Assembly: GCA_001316125.1 (NCBI GenBank)
Contig: BBCS01000001.1
Location: 248,001-312,000, forward strand
From: Vulcanisaeta distributa JCM 11213
GTDB taxonomy: Archaea; Thermoproteota; Thermoprotei; Thermoproteales; Thermocladiaceae
DNA: 64,000 bases
Direction: 5' to 3'
The notes beneath the pieces were generated by a model that was given only the letters and a program-made list of their open reading frames with translations, was not told where the DNA came from and ran no database searches. Shown here piece by piece: positions 1-8,461 of the stretch. Each line of letters opens with the position of its first letter. Within the stretch, counting starts at the first letter, position 1. The translations under genes and the position numbers were made by a program.

Positions 1-217
1 TCGTGAGTATCTTTCCTTGCTTGCTGTCAAATAGTATGGTGATTCTCGCTATGACTGACTCATTATTCACTAAAATGACAAGCGCCTTGGTTTCTCCCTG
101 GGTCTCGATTGGTAGGTAGAGCATGTCGATGAATTTATCAAGCATTAGTTTCAGAATTTGCTCTACATTCACATGGCTCGCTAATAAGGACAATAGATAG
201 GAATAAGTTCCCGGCAA
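1..217 (-). CDS. Hypothetical protein, N-terminal part, cut by window edge
   Basis: An open frame of about 72 codons runs on the minus strand from a stop at 221-223 to the left edge. It contains plausible protein sequence (for example KLMLDKFIDMLYLPIETQG and a beta-strand-like stretch VILVNNESVIARITILF). Possible starts are TTG at 217 or GTG at 172. No AUG is in frame, so the true start could also lie upstream behind an indel. I do not recognise the family. The composition (helix, then alternating strands) looks like a genuine soluble domain and not an antisense shadow. Confidence 0.45.
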   Translation of the reverse strand, partial: MPGTYSYLLSLLASHVNVEQILKLMLDKFIDMLYLPIETQGETKALVILVNNESVIARITILFDSKQGKILT

Positions 218-407
218 GCGCTACTTAGCAGTCGTAAACAGGAGGGAAACTTTGGATGACCTAAGGGCCGGTAATGAACGTAAAGCCCATTGACCTTTAC
301 TCGATGAATAGGCTCTCAGGGCTTACGCTACTAACGAACCTGCTAATTAAGTCATTAGGCTCGGCATCATTGAGTTGTGATGCCCTGGTTCTGGGTTTGT
401 TTGTGGG

Positions 408-919
408 TTATTGGTTATTCCTGCCTTGCGCATGTTCCTGAGCCAGCTTTACCAGGGCCTCCACGTGCTTTAAGTCCCTCGCCACCTGGCTTGGCTTTAG
501 CCTGGCTTCGTGGAATCCCTCCACGTGTAGGAACCAGGCGGCCCTCCACCAGAGCCTGACCTCCTCCCTACCAAGCCCATCGCTTATGGAGTCAACGGCG
601 CTGAAGAGTAGTGTGGCGGTCCACCTACCCTGCCCCTTAGCCGCCTTTGCTTCATCTAGGTTTAGGCTATTGCCAACGCCTTAACGGCCTCCTCAGCCGC
701 CTTATAGAGCTTCTCACTTGCCTGCACGGGGTCTTTATTGATGAGGTTCCTGCCCTCATTTAGGTACTTGTTGGCTAGTTCTAGGTGTGTTTCAATCTCC
801 GTGCTTGGGTCTGGGTTGAGCCTTGCCAGCACGCTGTCTATGACGAAGCCCTCGACGTCAACCCCCAGCCTGGCGATCTCCCTGGCTAGCGGCTCGGGTA
901 GTTCAATAACCACGCCCAC
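408..919 (-). CDS. PaREP1-family protein, frameshifted
   Basis: GTG start at 919. The N-terminal half (ELPEPLAREIARLGVDVEGF, then LELANKYLNEG and QASEKLYKAAEEAVKALA) is typical of the PaREP1 family of Thermoproteales. The frame breaks near 665-672. It continues one frame over with EAKAAKGQGRWTATLLFSA and WWRAAWFLHVEGFHEARL, and ends at a TAA at 408-410. The bridged product is about 170 residues. The same two halves, with the same C-terminal motif (LHV.GFHEA), occur at 24943-25455, which supports joining them. Function is not established. The family is all-helical and may be related to HEPN domains (from memory, unverified). No partner gene is evident beside it. Confidence 0.7.
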
Positions 920-1078
920 GGTGTTAAAGGAATGCGGGGTTTAATAAGCCTGAGCTGTGTCCACCGTTGGTTTAGGCGGGCGTGTTTTCGGTTGGTTACA
1001 GATGCCTTAGACGGCTTCGTTTGTGGTGAGCACGCCCCCCCTGCCACCATTCAATTGTTAGGTGTTGATCCCCCCCAT

Positions 1079-1629
1079 TCACTTAATGGCTCTTCTTAAC
1101 TCGTTTAATGCGTTTCCAATTCGTTGCCCCCCCACCTTACCCTTTGCCTTAGGTTCTAGATTCTGTTTGTTAACTCCCTTATGAGGCTTGTAACGACGGC
1201 CGCGGCCTCCTCCCTATTTCTGTACTTGCTCATTGCCAAATCTGGGTCCGGGCCGTTGTACTGGTAGTCGTGTAGGTTCAGTGCCCTGTCCGTCCAAGCA
1301 GATAACCCACTATACCCAATTTCCTCTAGCATCTGCGACAGTGCCATCATCCTCGTGGTTTGCACTCTAGGACAGCTTTGTTCATCAGCCATCGCCTCTC
1401 CTCCTCGGTCTTGTACACCTGAATTAGCTTAATCCAGTTCAAGCCTGAGCAGGGCAGTTAAAAATGCCCTCCAAGCCCGAAAAGCCATACCCGCGGCATC
1501 CCTAACGAAGCCCTTGCTGAGGAATTCGGTGGATAGCTTGGCTTCAATCAATGATTCCAGAAGCCTCGCATTGATGCGATCCTCCGTGGTTGGCTTGGGC
1601 AACGATCTCTCAAGGGTCTCCGTATCCAC
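1079..1629 (-). CDS. PaREP1-family protein paired with ATPase, multiply frameshifted
   Basis: Bridged product of about 184 residues, closely matching the intact copy at 5664-6212. Recognisable blocks in order are LERSLPKPT, ARLLESLIEAKL, a Trp-rich helix, VQTTRMMALSQMLEE and the family motif HDYQYNGPDPDLA, then a charged C-terminus. GTG at 1629 is chosen because it gives the same N-terminal length as the intact copy. At least four indels are needed: an extra T near 1430, CCC to CC near 1370, one near 1160 and an A lost near 1095. A seven-G run near 1110-1120 probably adds a Gly. The start lies 24 bp after the stop of the upstream ATPase, so the two form an operon. Confidence 0.7.
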
Positions 1630-1652
1630 GGTCGATTCACCGCATCCCTCCC

Positions 1653-2695
1653 TTAAACACTTTGAGATTGTGTTTCCAGCATCCTCCTCACGGCCTCCCT
1701 GTGCAGTGGTGATTGCCACGCGACGCGCCTGCAATCCCGAGCTCCTCATCTTTCTCGGGCGGTGGTTGGTCTATCCATAGGTATGGCTTCCTGTCTGATA
1801 TGTCGAGGACTAGGTTTAACTCGATTAATTTGTTCATCAGTGGTATTCCCTCCCTCGTGAATAACACGTCTGGGTCTTCAACAGCCCTAGCCAACATACG
1901 CCTCTCACTATCACTTAGCGAGCTTACAAAAACATCAACGCCCTTACCCTTAATCAACTCCCCCCCAATCACCCTATCAGCATCCCAATTGGCTTTATAC
2001 AATTCCTCAAGCATCCTCGGATTACCCCCCCCAGTTAACCGCCAGACCTCTTCGAGGTCCGGCTTCTTGCCCGGTATTTGATCATAAAGTTGCTTGAACC
2101 CGTTCTTCGGCATATTCCACATGGGTATTATCCAAGCCCACGTGTGTCTTCCTATTTCCCTCCTCGAAACACCCTCACTCGTTGCGGCTATTGTGACTAT
2201 CTTCTCGTAATGCTCGGGTGGGTACTCAATGAGATTAAGCAACGCCTTCACGTATAGGCTGATTCCTTGATGCCGATTACCTGGAAGGCATCATCAACGA
2301 TGATGGCTATCTTGCCCCTGGTCGCCTTGATTACGTCATAAACCACATTATAGGCTATCCATGCGATTCTAGCCAACGCACTCTGAGCAATAGCTCCTTA
2401 ATCAACCTGAAGAACTCCTCCCTAAGGCTGTTAATGCTTACCTCAGCAAAGGCAAGCCTATTAACAGGATTAACATAAACAACCTCAAAACCAAGCTCCC
2501 TAAGTAACTCAATGGATTGTAGGAGCCAAGCCGTCTTACCACAGCCCTCCGGTCCATAGATGACTTGGACTGGGAAGGTGCTCTTCTCGGCCCATTCCTC
2601 AATGAGTTTAAGGGCAAGGTCCCTATCCACGAACTCCACTTGCCTATCGGCAAAGCCCAGCCTAACCCTCCCCCCCACGATTCAATCCTCACCAT
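1653..2695 (-). CDS. Archaeal ATPase-family P-loop protein, frameshifted
   Basis: About 345 residues when bridged. Walker A is GPEGCGKTAW (residues about 38-47). Walker B is IAIIVDDAF, preceded by a conserved VVYVNP segment. The C-terminal part carries NLIEYPPEHYE, MWNMPKNGFKQLYDQIPG and the ending WQSPLHREAVRRMLE. The copy at 6498-7525 aligns throughout. ATG at 2695 gives MVRIESWG; the frame then breaks at a seven-C run (2671-2677) where the second copy implies five. Other breaks lie near 2385, 2255 and 1725. This is a typical lineage-specific ATPase of the archaeal ATPase group (STAND/MNS-like); substrates are unknown. The PaREP1 gene follows directly on the same strand. Confidence 0.75.
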
Positions 2696-2799
2696 CCTCC
2701 CTTTTTAGCCTTTTATTCAATACTGCGCTTAGAAATGCTAGGTGCGTGTGTTACCTATTCATTTTTCACCGATGTGGTGGAGTTTCAGCGGCTGTGTAG

Positions 2800-2995
2800 G
2801 GGTTAAACATGCAGAGACCCTGGTGAGGCTGGCCAGGAAGCAATCAGACGTCCCAATTATTTAAGGGAGGTCGTGCTTTGGGTGTGAAGAGTCGCCGCAG
2901 TTATATGTGCACGGCGACTCTCCAGGTCCAAGTGATGAGTACGAACTCATCATTATACCGGTTTTGGTGCTATACCCTGGTTACGAATGCTCCAA
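2800..2995 (+). pseudogene. Possible degraded nucleotidyltransferase (MNT) fragment
   Basis: Reading across frames gives YLREVVL, then about 20 ambiguous bases, then HGDSPGPSDEYELIIIPVL. This resembles the G-S-x-A-x-G-D...S-D-x-D core of minimal nucleotidyltransferases such as those at 9961 and 26821. The second Asp of the DxD pair is replaced (DEYEL). The stretch has a stop in every frame and no clear start. I read it as a remnant, with low certainty. The rest of the 2696-3018 gap shows nothing else that I can support. Confidence 0.3.
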
Positions 2996-3018
2996 TCTCT
3001 AAAGCACACTTTCTGGAT

Positions 3019-3237
3019 TCATCGTGAGGCCAAGTTTCTCAGGGGGGCCTTGTATACATGTTGCTTTGGGTTGTGGGGGGGAACTAGGGTGGCGGTAATC
3101 ACGGTTTCAGATGATAAGATACTTAGTAATTTGTTACCTTGTCCATAAACTCCCTCAGTGAGTGCGTAATTGTTATTTGGCTGGGCTAAGTACGTGCTAA
3201 CTCCATCATTGTCAATACTAATGTATATCTTGAGCAT
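3019..3237 (-). CDS. Small hypothetical protein
   Basis: 72-codon frame starting with ATG (MLKIYISIDNDGVSTYLA). A seven-C run near 3074-3080 lies late in the frame, and the last 20 residues downstream of it may be out of frame. It has no recognised motif and no neighbour on the same strand within 300 bp. It could be a short genuine gene or chance. Confidence 0.25.
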   Translation of the reverse strand: MLKIYISIDNDGVSTYLAQPNNNYALTEGVYGQGNKLLSILSSETVITATLVPPHNPKQHVYKAPLRNLASR

Positions 3238-3908
3238 GTTGTGTCTGCATCATGGCTAGGCAGTGGTTAACCTCCCCCCCAGTGGTCTCGTAAATATTTA
3301 CTATCCTCATGAATCTTTTAACATGTTCAGTAATGGGTATTGCGCGTCGGCATTGACCGACTAGCTTAAACGCCAATCGCCGTGCTTAAACCCAAGTGAT
3401 ACGTCTACTCACCTTCTCGTAAAGCTTCCCATACCTTTTGTTCTTCATCTTCATGAGCAATTCATAGCTCTCCGCCCATTACCAACCCGCAATATTCAGT
3501 CACCCAGTGGCCTTCTACGTAACGTCCCACCTTCACTTTTCTAAGGTATCCTTTAGTGTTATTAACTACTTTAATGTCCACGGTTACATTAATCGTAAAG
3601 CTAATATTAGTCCTACCATCATTTCATTCCCTATAATGAATTGCCGCCGGTCTCCTCCCTAGTAGGCATGCGGTAGGGACTAATGAACCTAATAATACAT
3701 GGTTAATCGAATGATACATTAAAACTCTCATACAACTTATCCTGCTATTTTTATTTTGATTTAATACTTTCGGGTTACTGCTGGTATCATTGAAGGAATA
3801 AGGACTAAAAATAGGGTTGTTGCCTCTTTAATGCATGATAAAGGCGCTTGCCATTAGGCTTCCCAGGGGGGGGATTATTGCGTATACCTACATTGATGCA
3901 GCCTCGCC
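3238..3908. other. Gene-poor stretch
   Basis: No gene longer than about 40 codons is supported. On the minus strand a short open stretch ending at 3386 reads SYELLMKMKNKRYGKLYEKV. It is faintly similar to the C-terminal part of the small gene at 3909 (YKFFMKNHKKLYKEAKSYL) and may be a decayed paralogue. An eight-G run lies near 3867-3874. Confidence 0.3.
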
Positions 3909-4109
3909 ATGCATGAGTTGTTGAAGTACGCGCTCCTAAATAATGAGTTGGGGGGGAGGGTTAGGGAGTACGTTGAGGTCATTGATTCCTGGAGGAATGG
4001 TAATGAGGAGGAGAGGAGGGCGTATAAGTTCTTCATGAAGAATCACAAAAAGCTTTACAAGGAGGCCAAGAGCTATCTCGAGAATTCTGCTATGTATATC
4101 TCACAGTAG
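3909..4109 (+). CDS. Small hypothetical charged protein
   Basis: 66 codons from ATG. Highly charged, predicted helical (REYVEVIDSWRNGNEEERRA, FFMKNHKKLYKEAK). A seven-G run (3949-3955) within NELGGRV may add one Gly. It ends six bases before the possible start of the next gene, suggesting co-transcription with 4115-4497. Family not recognised. Confidence 0.45.
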   Translation: MHELLKYALLNNELGGRVREYVEVIDSWRNGNEEERRAYKFFMKNHKKLYKEAKSYLENSAMYISQ

Positions 4110-4114
4110 GTATT

Positions 4115-4497
4115 ATGTCCTCGATGGCTCAGCGCCCTGAGAAATGCGAAGCTATCGTTAGGCGCGTTCAGCGTTTTGTAAGGGTTAGAAGCGTGAATTT
4201 CTTGAGGAGGTTGTATTAACATTTGAGTGTGGTAATAGGGCTGATTATGTCTGCTTTAGGAGGAGGTATGGCAATTACGGAACCTACCTAGCCAAGCTAA
4301 ATGGTGATTTTACATTGATTGAGAGGGTTATGGGTCCTCAGAATGAGGTATTAAGTATCGCACCTGGTGATTTTGTCCAGGGTGTTTTAGGGCTTATGCC
4401 AGGCGATGATTACGTGTGCGTGGGTATGCATGTTGAGCCAGGTAATTACTATACGGTTAGGTTTTACGTGCACAAGCCCATTGAATCCGAGCCATAA
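4115..4497 (+). CDS. Hypothetical protein, one frameshift
   Basis: Bridging one indel near 4180-4190 joins an N-terminal helix (MAQRPEKCEAIVRRVQRFV) to REFLEEVVLTFEC, then YVCFRRRYGNYGTYLAKL and LGLMPGDDYVCVGMHVEPG, ending IESEP. Total about 127 residues. Starts at 4115 or 4124 are both ATG and in frame. The C-terminal half looks like a small beta-rich domain. It is followed 11 bp later by the membrane protein at 4509, so 3909-5063 looks like one transcription unit of unknown function. Confidence 0.45.
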
Positions 4498-4508
4498 GGG
4501 TATCATTA

Positions 4509-5063
4509 ATGCCTTACTTTGATTACGTAATTAGAGATGTAGCGGCAATACTTAATGCGCCGATAGATGGACAGAGGCAGTATGTGTCGGTTGTACTTGA
4601 TGAGGAGCACATGGAATTTAAAGAGGGGGAAATGAATGAGGAATTGAAAACCGTGTTCAAGCAAAGTAAGGACTTAGTAAGTGATTATAGGATCCTAACC
4701 TTAACAAATAAGAATGTCGAGTCCTCCTTCAGGATCAAGCCCAGTGACGGTCCCATAATTTATCATTATCATACTACACTTAATTCATTTTACAAGGCAT
4801 TCTCCTGGGCGTACCGCATCACCGGTATTGGCGTTGCTGCGTTGGCATTATTCCTAGTGATCATGAGCCTCTTAATGCCATTAAAGACCTACATGAACTA
4901 CTTAGTCGTAACTGCGCCAATACTAACAACGCTCGTACTACTAATACTTAGTAGCTATCTAATCCTGCCTAAGGACAAGCCGCTCAATATAGGTCTCACC
5001 AGGGTTATGGCCTTAACCGACACATCCTTAGTACTTGTATTGACGATTCTCATCAATTATTAA
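4509..5063 (+). CDS. Hypothetical membrane protein with C-terminal helices
   Basis: 184 residues, intact, ATG start. The first 100 or so residues are soluble and polar (VVLDEEHMEFKEGEMNEELK). They are followed by three hydrophobic segments: about 104-122 (IGVAALALFLVIMSLL), 128-150 (VVTAPILTTLVLLILSSYLI) and 165-183 (LTDTSLVLVLTILI). This layout fits a cytosolic domain on a membrane anchor. Family not recognised. Possibly expressed with the two small genes upstream. Confidence 0.55.
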   Translation: MPYFDYVIRDVAAILNAPIDGQRQYVSVVLDEEHMEFKEGEMNEELKTVFKQSKDLVSDYRILTLTNKNVESSFRIKPSDGPIIYHYHTTLNSFYKAFSWAYRITGIGVAALALFLVIMSLLMPLKTYMNYLVVTAPILTTLVLLILSSYLILPKDKPLNIGLTRVMALTDTSLVLVLTILINY

Positions 5064-5663
5064 ATTAATACTTCCTTAATCGTTAATAACTCGTTAATAC
5101 CCACAAACATGACTCAAGGCTTTAGTGAGTCTTCCCTAGCCCTGAACTTAACCACTACCAGGGTGCAGAGCCCAGTCTTTTATTAGTAATGGCCTGTGTT
5201 CGTATTATAAAATAAGTCTCGTTAGTACTGGGTTCGCTTCATCAAGTAGTGTGAAGGTTTTGTCCCGCTCCAGAGTGTGGTTTAAAGGCATGGTGGTTAT
5301 TTTACATTATATGACTATTAAGGAGACGAACGAGTCTAGTAATAACTAGTGTAATGCCTCAGATCACTGATTATGGGCTTGAGGGTATTAAGGGTACTAA
5401 GGAGGCCCAGGGTTTACCTTGGCGTAATTCACATGGTGGAGAAGGGCGAAACTGTGGACCCACCGAGCTATCACCGTGGGTTGGGCTATTGAGCTGGGCG
5501 CAACGTAGTATTTACAATGAGTTGGATATCATAATTAGTAGGATGATACATTAATAGCAACAGCGACGGCTTAGGTATCTATCCCATTCATTAAGTCATA
5601 AATTCACGTGGCTTACTCAACGTGAGGTTTTATCAATGAATTCGTCACCGCAATCCCTGGGAC
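5064..5663. other. Intergenic stretch without a supported gene
   Basis: AT-rich at the start, then mixed composition. The longest plus-strand frame (5354-5554) has no recognisable protein character. The region separates the 3909-5063 unit from the converging PaREP1 gene and may contain decayed sequence. No tRNA, hairpin or box motif was seen. Confidence 0.4.
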
Positions 5664-6212
5664 CTACTTAATGATCTTCTTCAATTCATTTAGTGCATTC
5701 TCGAGTTCATCGCTCCACTTAACCCTCTGCCTTAGGTTCTCGACCCTACTCACTAATTCCTTCACGAGACCCACCACGGCAATCGCAGCCTCCTCCCTAC
5801 TTCTGTATTTTGATAGCGCCAGATCTGGGTCCGGCCCGTTATACCGGTAGTCGTGCAGGTTCAATGCCCTATCGGTCCATGCCGAAAGTCCTCCATGGCC
5901 TACTTCCTCAAGCATTTGCGACAGCCAAACCATCCTAGTCGTTGGTACCCTAGGGACTGCCTTCTCGATGAGCCACCTCCTCTCCTCATCAGTCTTTGCA
6001 ATACTCAGGAGTTTATCAAGCTCCATCCTCAGCAGAGCAGCTAGCAAAGCCCTCCATGCCTGGAAGGCCTTACCTGCGGCATTCCTAACAAGGCCATCAT
6101 TGAGAAACCTAAGGGCTAGTTTAGCCTCTATTAGCGACTCCAAAAGCCTAGCACCCACATAATCCTCTGCAGTTGGCTTAGGCAGTGGTCTCTCGAGGAC
6201 TTCTGTATTCAC
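5664..6212 (-). CDS. PaREP1-family protein, intact
   Basis: 182 residues from ATG, the reference copy for this family in the window. Order of blocks: LERPLPKPT, ARLLESLIEAKLALRFLNDG, NAAGKAFQAWRALLAALLRM, a linker, then VPTTRMVWLSQMLEEVG, the signature HDYRYNGPDPDLALS and a charged helical tail (ENLRQRVKWSDELENALNEL). Predicted all-alpha, no membrane segment. It directly follows a remnant of an ATPase C-terminus at 6221. That mirrors the ATPase-PaREP1 order at 1079-2695, so it has probably lost its partner or now works with the divergent ATPase at 6498. Confidence 0.8.
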   Translation of the reverse strand: MNTEVLERPLPKPTAEDYVGARLLESLIEAKLALRFLNDGLVRNAAGKAFQAWRALLAALLRMELDKLLSIAKTDEERRWLIEKAVPRVPTTRMVWLSQMLEEVGHGGLSAWTDRALNLHDYRYNGPDPDLALSKYRSREEAAIAVVGLVKELVSRVENLRQRVKWSDELENALNELKKIIK

Positions 6213-6220
6213 AACATGTT

Positions 6221-6330
6221 TTACCGGTATTCCTTAATAAATAAATACTTAACTAAGCCCTCCAACACCTTCCTAACCGCTTCCCTATGAAGTGTCGACT
6301 GCCAAGCAACGTTCCCTCCCTACTCATGAG
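6221..6330 (-). pseudogene. C-terminal remnant of an archaeal ATPase
   Basis: The frame ending with TAA at 6221-6223 encodes VAWQSTLHREAVRKVLEGL and a short tail. This equals the extreme C-terminus of the ATPases at 1653-2695 and 6498-7525 (WQSPLHREAVRR). No Walker motifs or other ATPase sequence remain upstream, so this is a truncated relic and not a frameshifted full gene. It lies 8 bp before the PaREP1 start, preserving the ancestral ATPase then PaREP1 gene order. Confidence 0.65.
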
Positions 6331-6497
6331 CAACCCACTGTCGCTGGGGGGGACCTAGTGAAGATGCGAATGTGCCGAGGTTCTTCCTAATGGTGATTTC
6401 CCTTAGTAACCTCTCCGTGCCCACCTTAATACGTAGAAATCCTTCGGCACTACTGATGTTTGGTTAAGTATTTAGGTTGCTTGTTTTTGTGTTGTTT

Positions 6498-7525
6498 GTG
6501 GTTTTTAGGAGGGTTAGGTTAAGGTTTACCCGTGGTGTTGAGGTGGATTTTGTGGATAGGGAGGAAGCCCTTAGGCTCGTTGAGAAGTGGTCGGATAGGG
6601 GGTACTTACCCCCCCGTGCAGGTGGTTTTTGGTCCTGAGGGTTGTGGTAAGACTGCTTGGTTGAAGCAGTCCGTGGTTTTGCTTAGGGAGCTTGGCTTTG
6701 AGGTTGTTTATGTTAATCCGATTAATAAGGAGGTTTTTGCCGAGTTCAGTATTGCTGATCTAAGGAGTAAGTTCCTAACACTGGCTGAGGAGGCCCTCGC
6801 CCAGAATGCCCTTGGCAGATTGGCTTGGCTGGCCTTCGACATTGCTAAGGAGTTGATCAGTGCGACGAGGGGGGGTAGGATAGCCGTAATTGTTGATGAC
6901 GCATTCCAAATACTTGGAGTCAAGGAATCAGCCATCTACGTTAAGGCACTATTAAACCTAATCGAGTATCCGCCCGAACACTACGAGAGGATAATAACCA
7001 TAGCAGCAACAAGCGAGGGGGGGTTAAGTAGGTGGGAGATTGGTAGGCATAGGTGGGCTTGGTCATCACCCATGTGGAACATGCCCAAGGAAGGATTTAA
7101 ACAACTATACGACCAGATACCCGGCGAGAAGCCAAGCTTCGAGGAGGCCTGGCGAATAACAGGCGGAAATCCGGCGGTGCTGGCTAGGTTGTATGAGGTG
7201 TCTTGGGATGTTGATTTGGTTGTGAGGAGACTTATGGAGGAGAAGAAATTAATGCCTGAGTTCATTAGTAGGTGGAGGGATTTGCTTGAGGGGGCTGTTA
7301 AGGACCCGGACGCACTATGGAGGTCTGACGTACCCGAGGAATTAATTAATGAATTAATTATTAGGAACTTAATACTATACTTCATGTCAGACCGGGACCC
7401 AAGGCTTTGTAGATACCCCCCCACCACCCGAGAAAGACCTGGAGCTGGGGATAGGCAGGTACGTAGCCTGGCAGTCACCACTACACAGGGAGGCCGTAAG
7501 AAGGGCTTTAGAGATTTTGAGGTGA
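6498..7525 (+). CDS. Archaeal ATPase-family P-loop protein, frameshifted
   Basis: Second copy of the ATPase, about 342 residues bridged. Walker A GPEGCGKTAW, Walker B IAVIVDDAF, then ALLNLIEYPPEHYERI, MWNMPKEGFKQLYDQIPG and a C-terminus ending WQSPLHREAVRRALEILR (stop 7523-7525). GTG at 6498 starts the frame VFRRVRLRFTRGVEVDFVDR. Two indels at 6598-6615 (G4 read as G5, C4 as C7) move the frame just before Walker A. Another near 7400 affects the tail. It diverges from the PaREP1 gene and ATPase relic at 5664-6330, so the pair could share regulation across the 6331-6497 gap. Confidence 0.75.
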
Positions 7526-7581
7526 ATTACATCATCGCCATTATGTGAAGCTTTTTATTTCTAGTTAGTGGTGCCGGTTAG

Positions 7582-7769
7582 ATGCCCTCTTACCAGCGTT
7601 GGGTTGATTGGCTCAATGAGGCTAGGATGACTTGGCCGCGGCGATTGACCTACTTAGGCTTGGCAGGTATTCCAAGGCCTGCTACTTCGCGCAGCAGGCC
7701 GCCGAGAAGGCACTTAAGGCTCTCTTGATTAAGAGGTTGAATCGCTATGAACACACGCATAGCGTTAGG
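7582..7769 (+). pseudogene. HEPN-domain toxin, 5' part, interrupted by IS607-type element
   Basis: ATG at 7582 (MPSYQRWVDWLNEA). After one G lost from a GGG near 7627 it continues DDLAAAIDLLRLGRYSKA and ACYFAQQAAEKALKALLIK, ending at HTHSV. This is the canonical first two-thirds of a HEPN protein. Coding then gives way to transposon sequence after 7769. The missing C-terminus resumes exactly at 9771. With the MNT gene at 9961 this was a HEPN/MNT toxin-antitoxin operon. HEPN proteins of such pairs are typically RNases held inactive by the nucleotidyltransferase partner (family knowledge). Confidence 0.75.
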
Positions 7770-7822
7770 GCAGAAAACTTTATTAGGGTCTTTTGAGGAA
7801 TTTTGTTGACAGTTAGGGACAA

Positions 7823-8461
7823 ATGTCAGAGAAGTTGTTAAAACCCAAGGAGTTCTGTGAAATTGTTGGGATTAGCTACAGGACTTTCAAAAGGTGGGTA
7901 GCGGAGGGAAGAATACATGTTGTGCGGACTCCTAGCGGTAGGATGAGAATACCTTATTCTGAGGTTGAACGTATTCTCGGAGGGAAGACAGGGGCTGGAG
8001 AGGTTAGGGCTGTTATCTATGCTCGTGTTAGTTCCTCAGACCAGAAGAGCGACTTAGAGAGGCAGATACAGCATCTAACACAATACTGCTCTGCCAAGGG
8101 ATACAGAATTATAGATATTCTAAGCGATGTTGCCAGCGGTCTCAAGACTGATCGCAGAGGATTACTGAAGCTTTTCAACTACGTTGTTAACAGGAAGGTA
8201 GATGTTGTAGTTGTAACCTACAAGGATAGGCTCACAAGATTTGGTTTTGAGTATCTCGAACACTTCTTCAGACAGTTCGGTGCAAGAATAGAGGTTGTTT
8301 TTGGTGAAGAGCCTAAAGACGCTTACCAAGAGCTCGTAGAGGACTTGATTGAAGTTGTAACGTCGTTTGCTGGAAAGCTCTATGGTATGAGGAGCCACAG
8401 GAAAAAGAAGCTTGTGGAAGGCTTCAAAAAGCTCCTAGAAGAGGTGGAGAAGAGTGAGTAG
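7823..8461 (+). CDS. tnpA: IS607-family serine resolvase TnpA
   Basis: 212 residues, intact. The N-terminal MerR-like helix-turn-helix (LLKPKEFCEIVGISYRTFKR, residues 4-23) is followed by a serine resolvase catalytic domain. It starts VRAVIYARVSSSDQKSDLERQ, with the nucleophilic Ser in YARVSSSDQ and the conserved Arg in the LERQ helix, then DRRGL and YKDRLTRFGFEYL. This is the standard IS607 domain order (DNA-binding first, catalytic second). The last 8 bp overlap tnpB. It catalyses excision and insertion of the element. Confidence 0.9.
   Translation: MSEKLLKPKEFCEIVGISYRTFKRWVAEGRIHVVRTPSGRMRIPYSEVERILGGKTGAGEVRAVIYARVSSSDQKSDLERQIQHLTQYCSAKGYRIIDILSDVASGLKTDRRGLLKLFNYVVNRKVDVVVVTYKDRLTRFGFEYLEHFFRQFGARIEVVFGEEPKDAYQELVEDLIEVVTSFAGKLYGMRSHRKKKLVEGFKKLLEEVEKSE

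Noticed and set aside
377..559. 60-codon plus-strand frame
   Set aside because: Antisense to the C-terminal half of the PaREP1 gene 408-919; Pro/Leu-rich composition typical of a shadow frame.
5354..5554. 66-codon plus-strand frame
   Set aside because: No protein-like pattern, no promoter or neighbour; mixed low-complexity codons.
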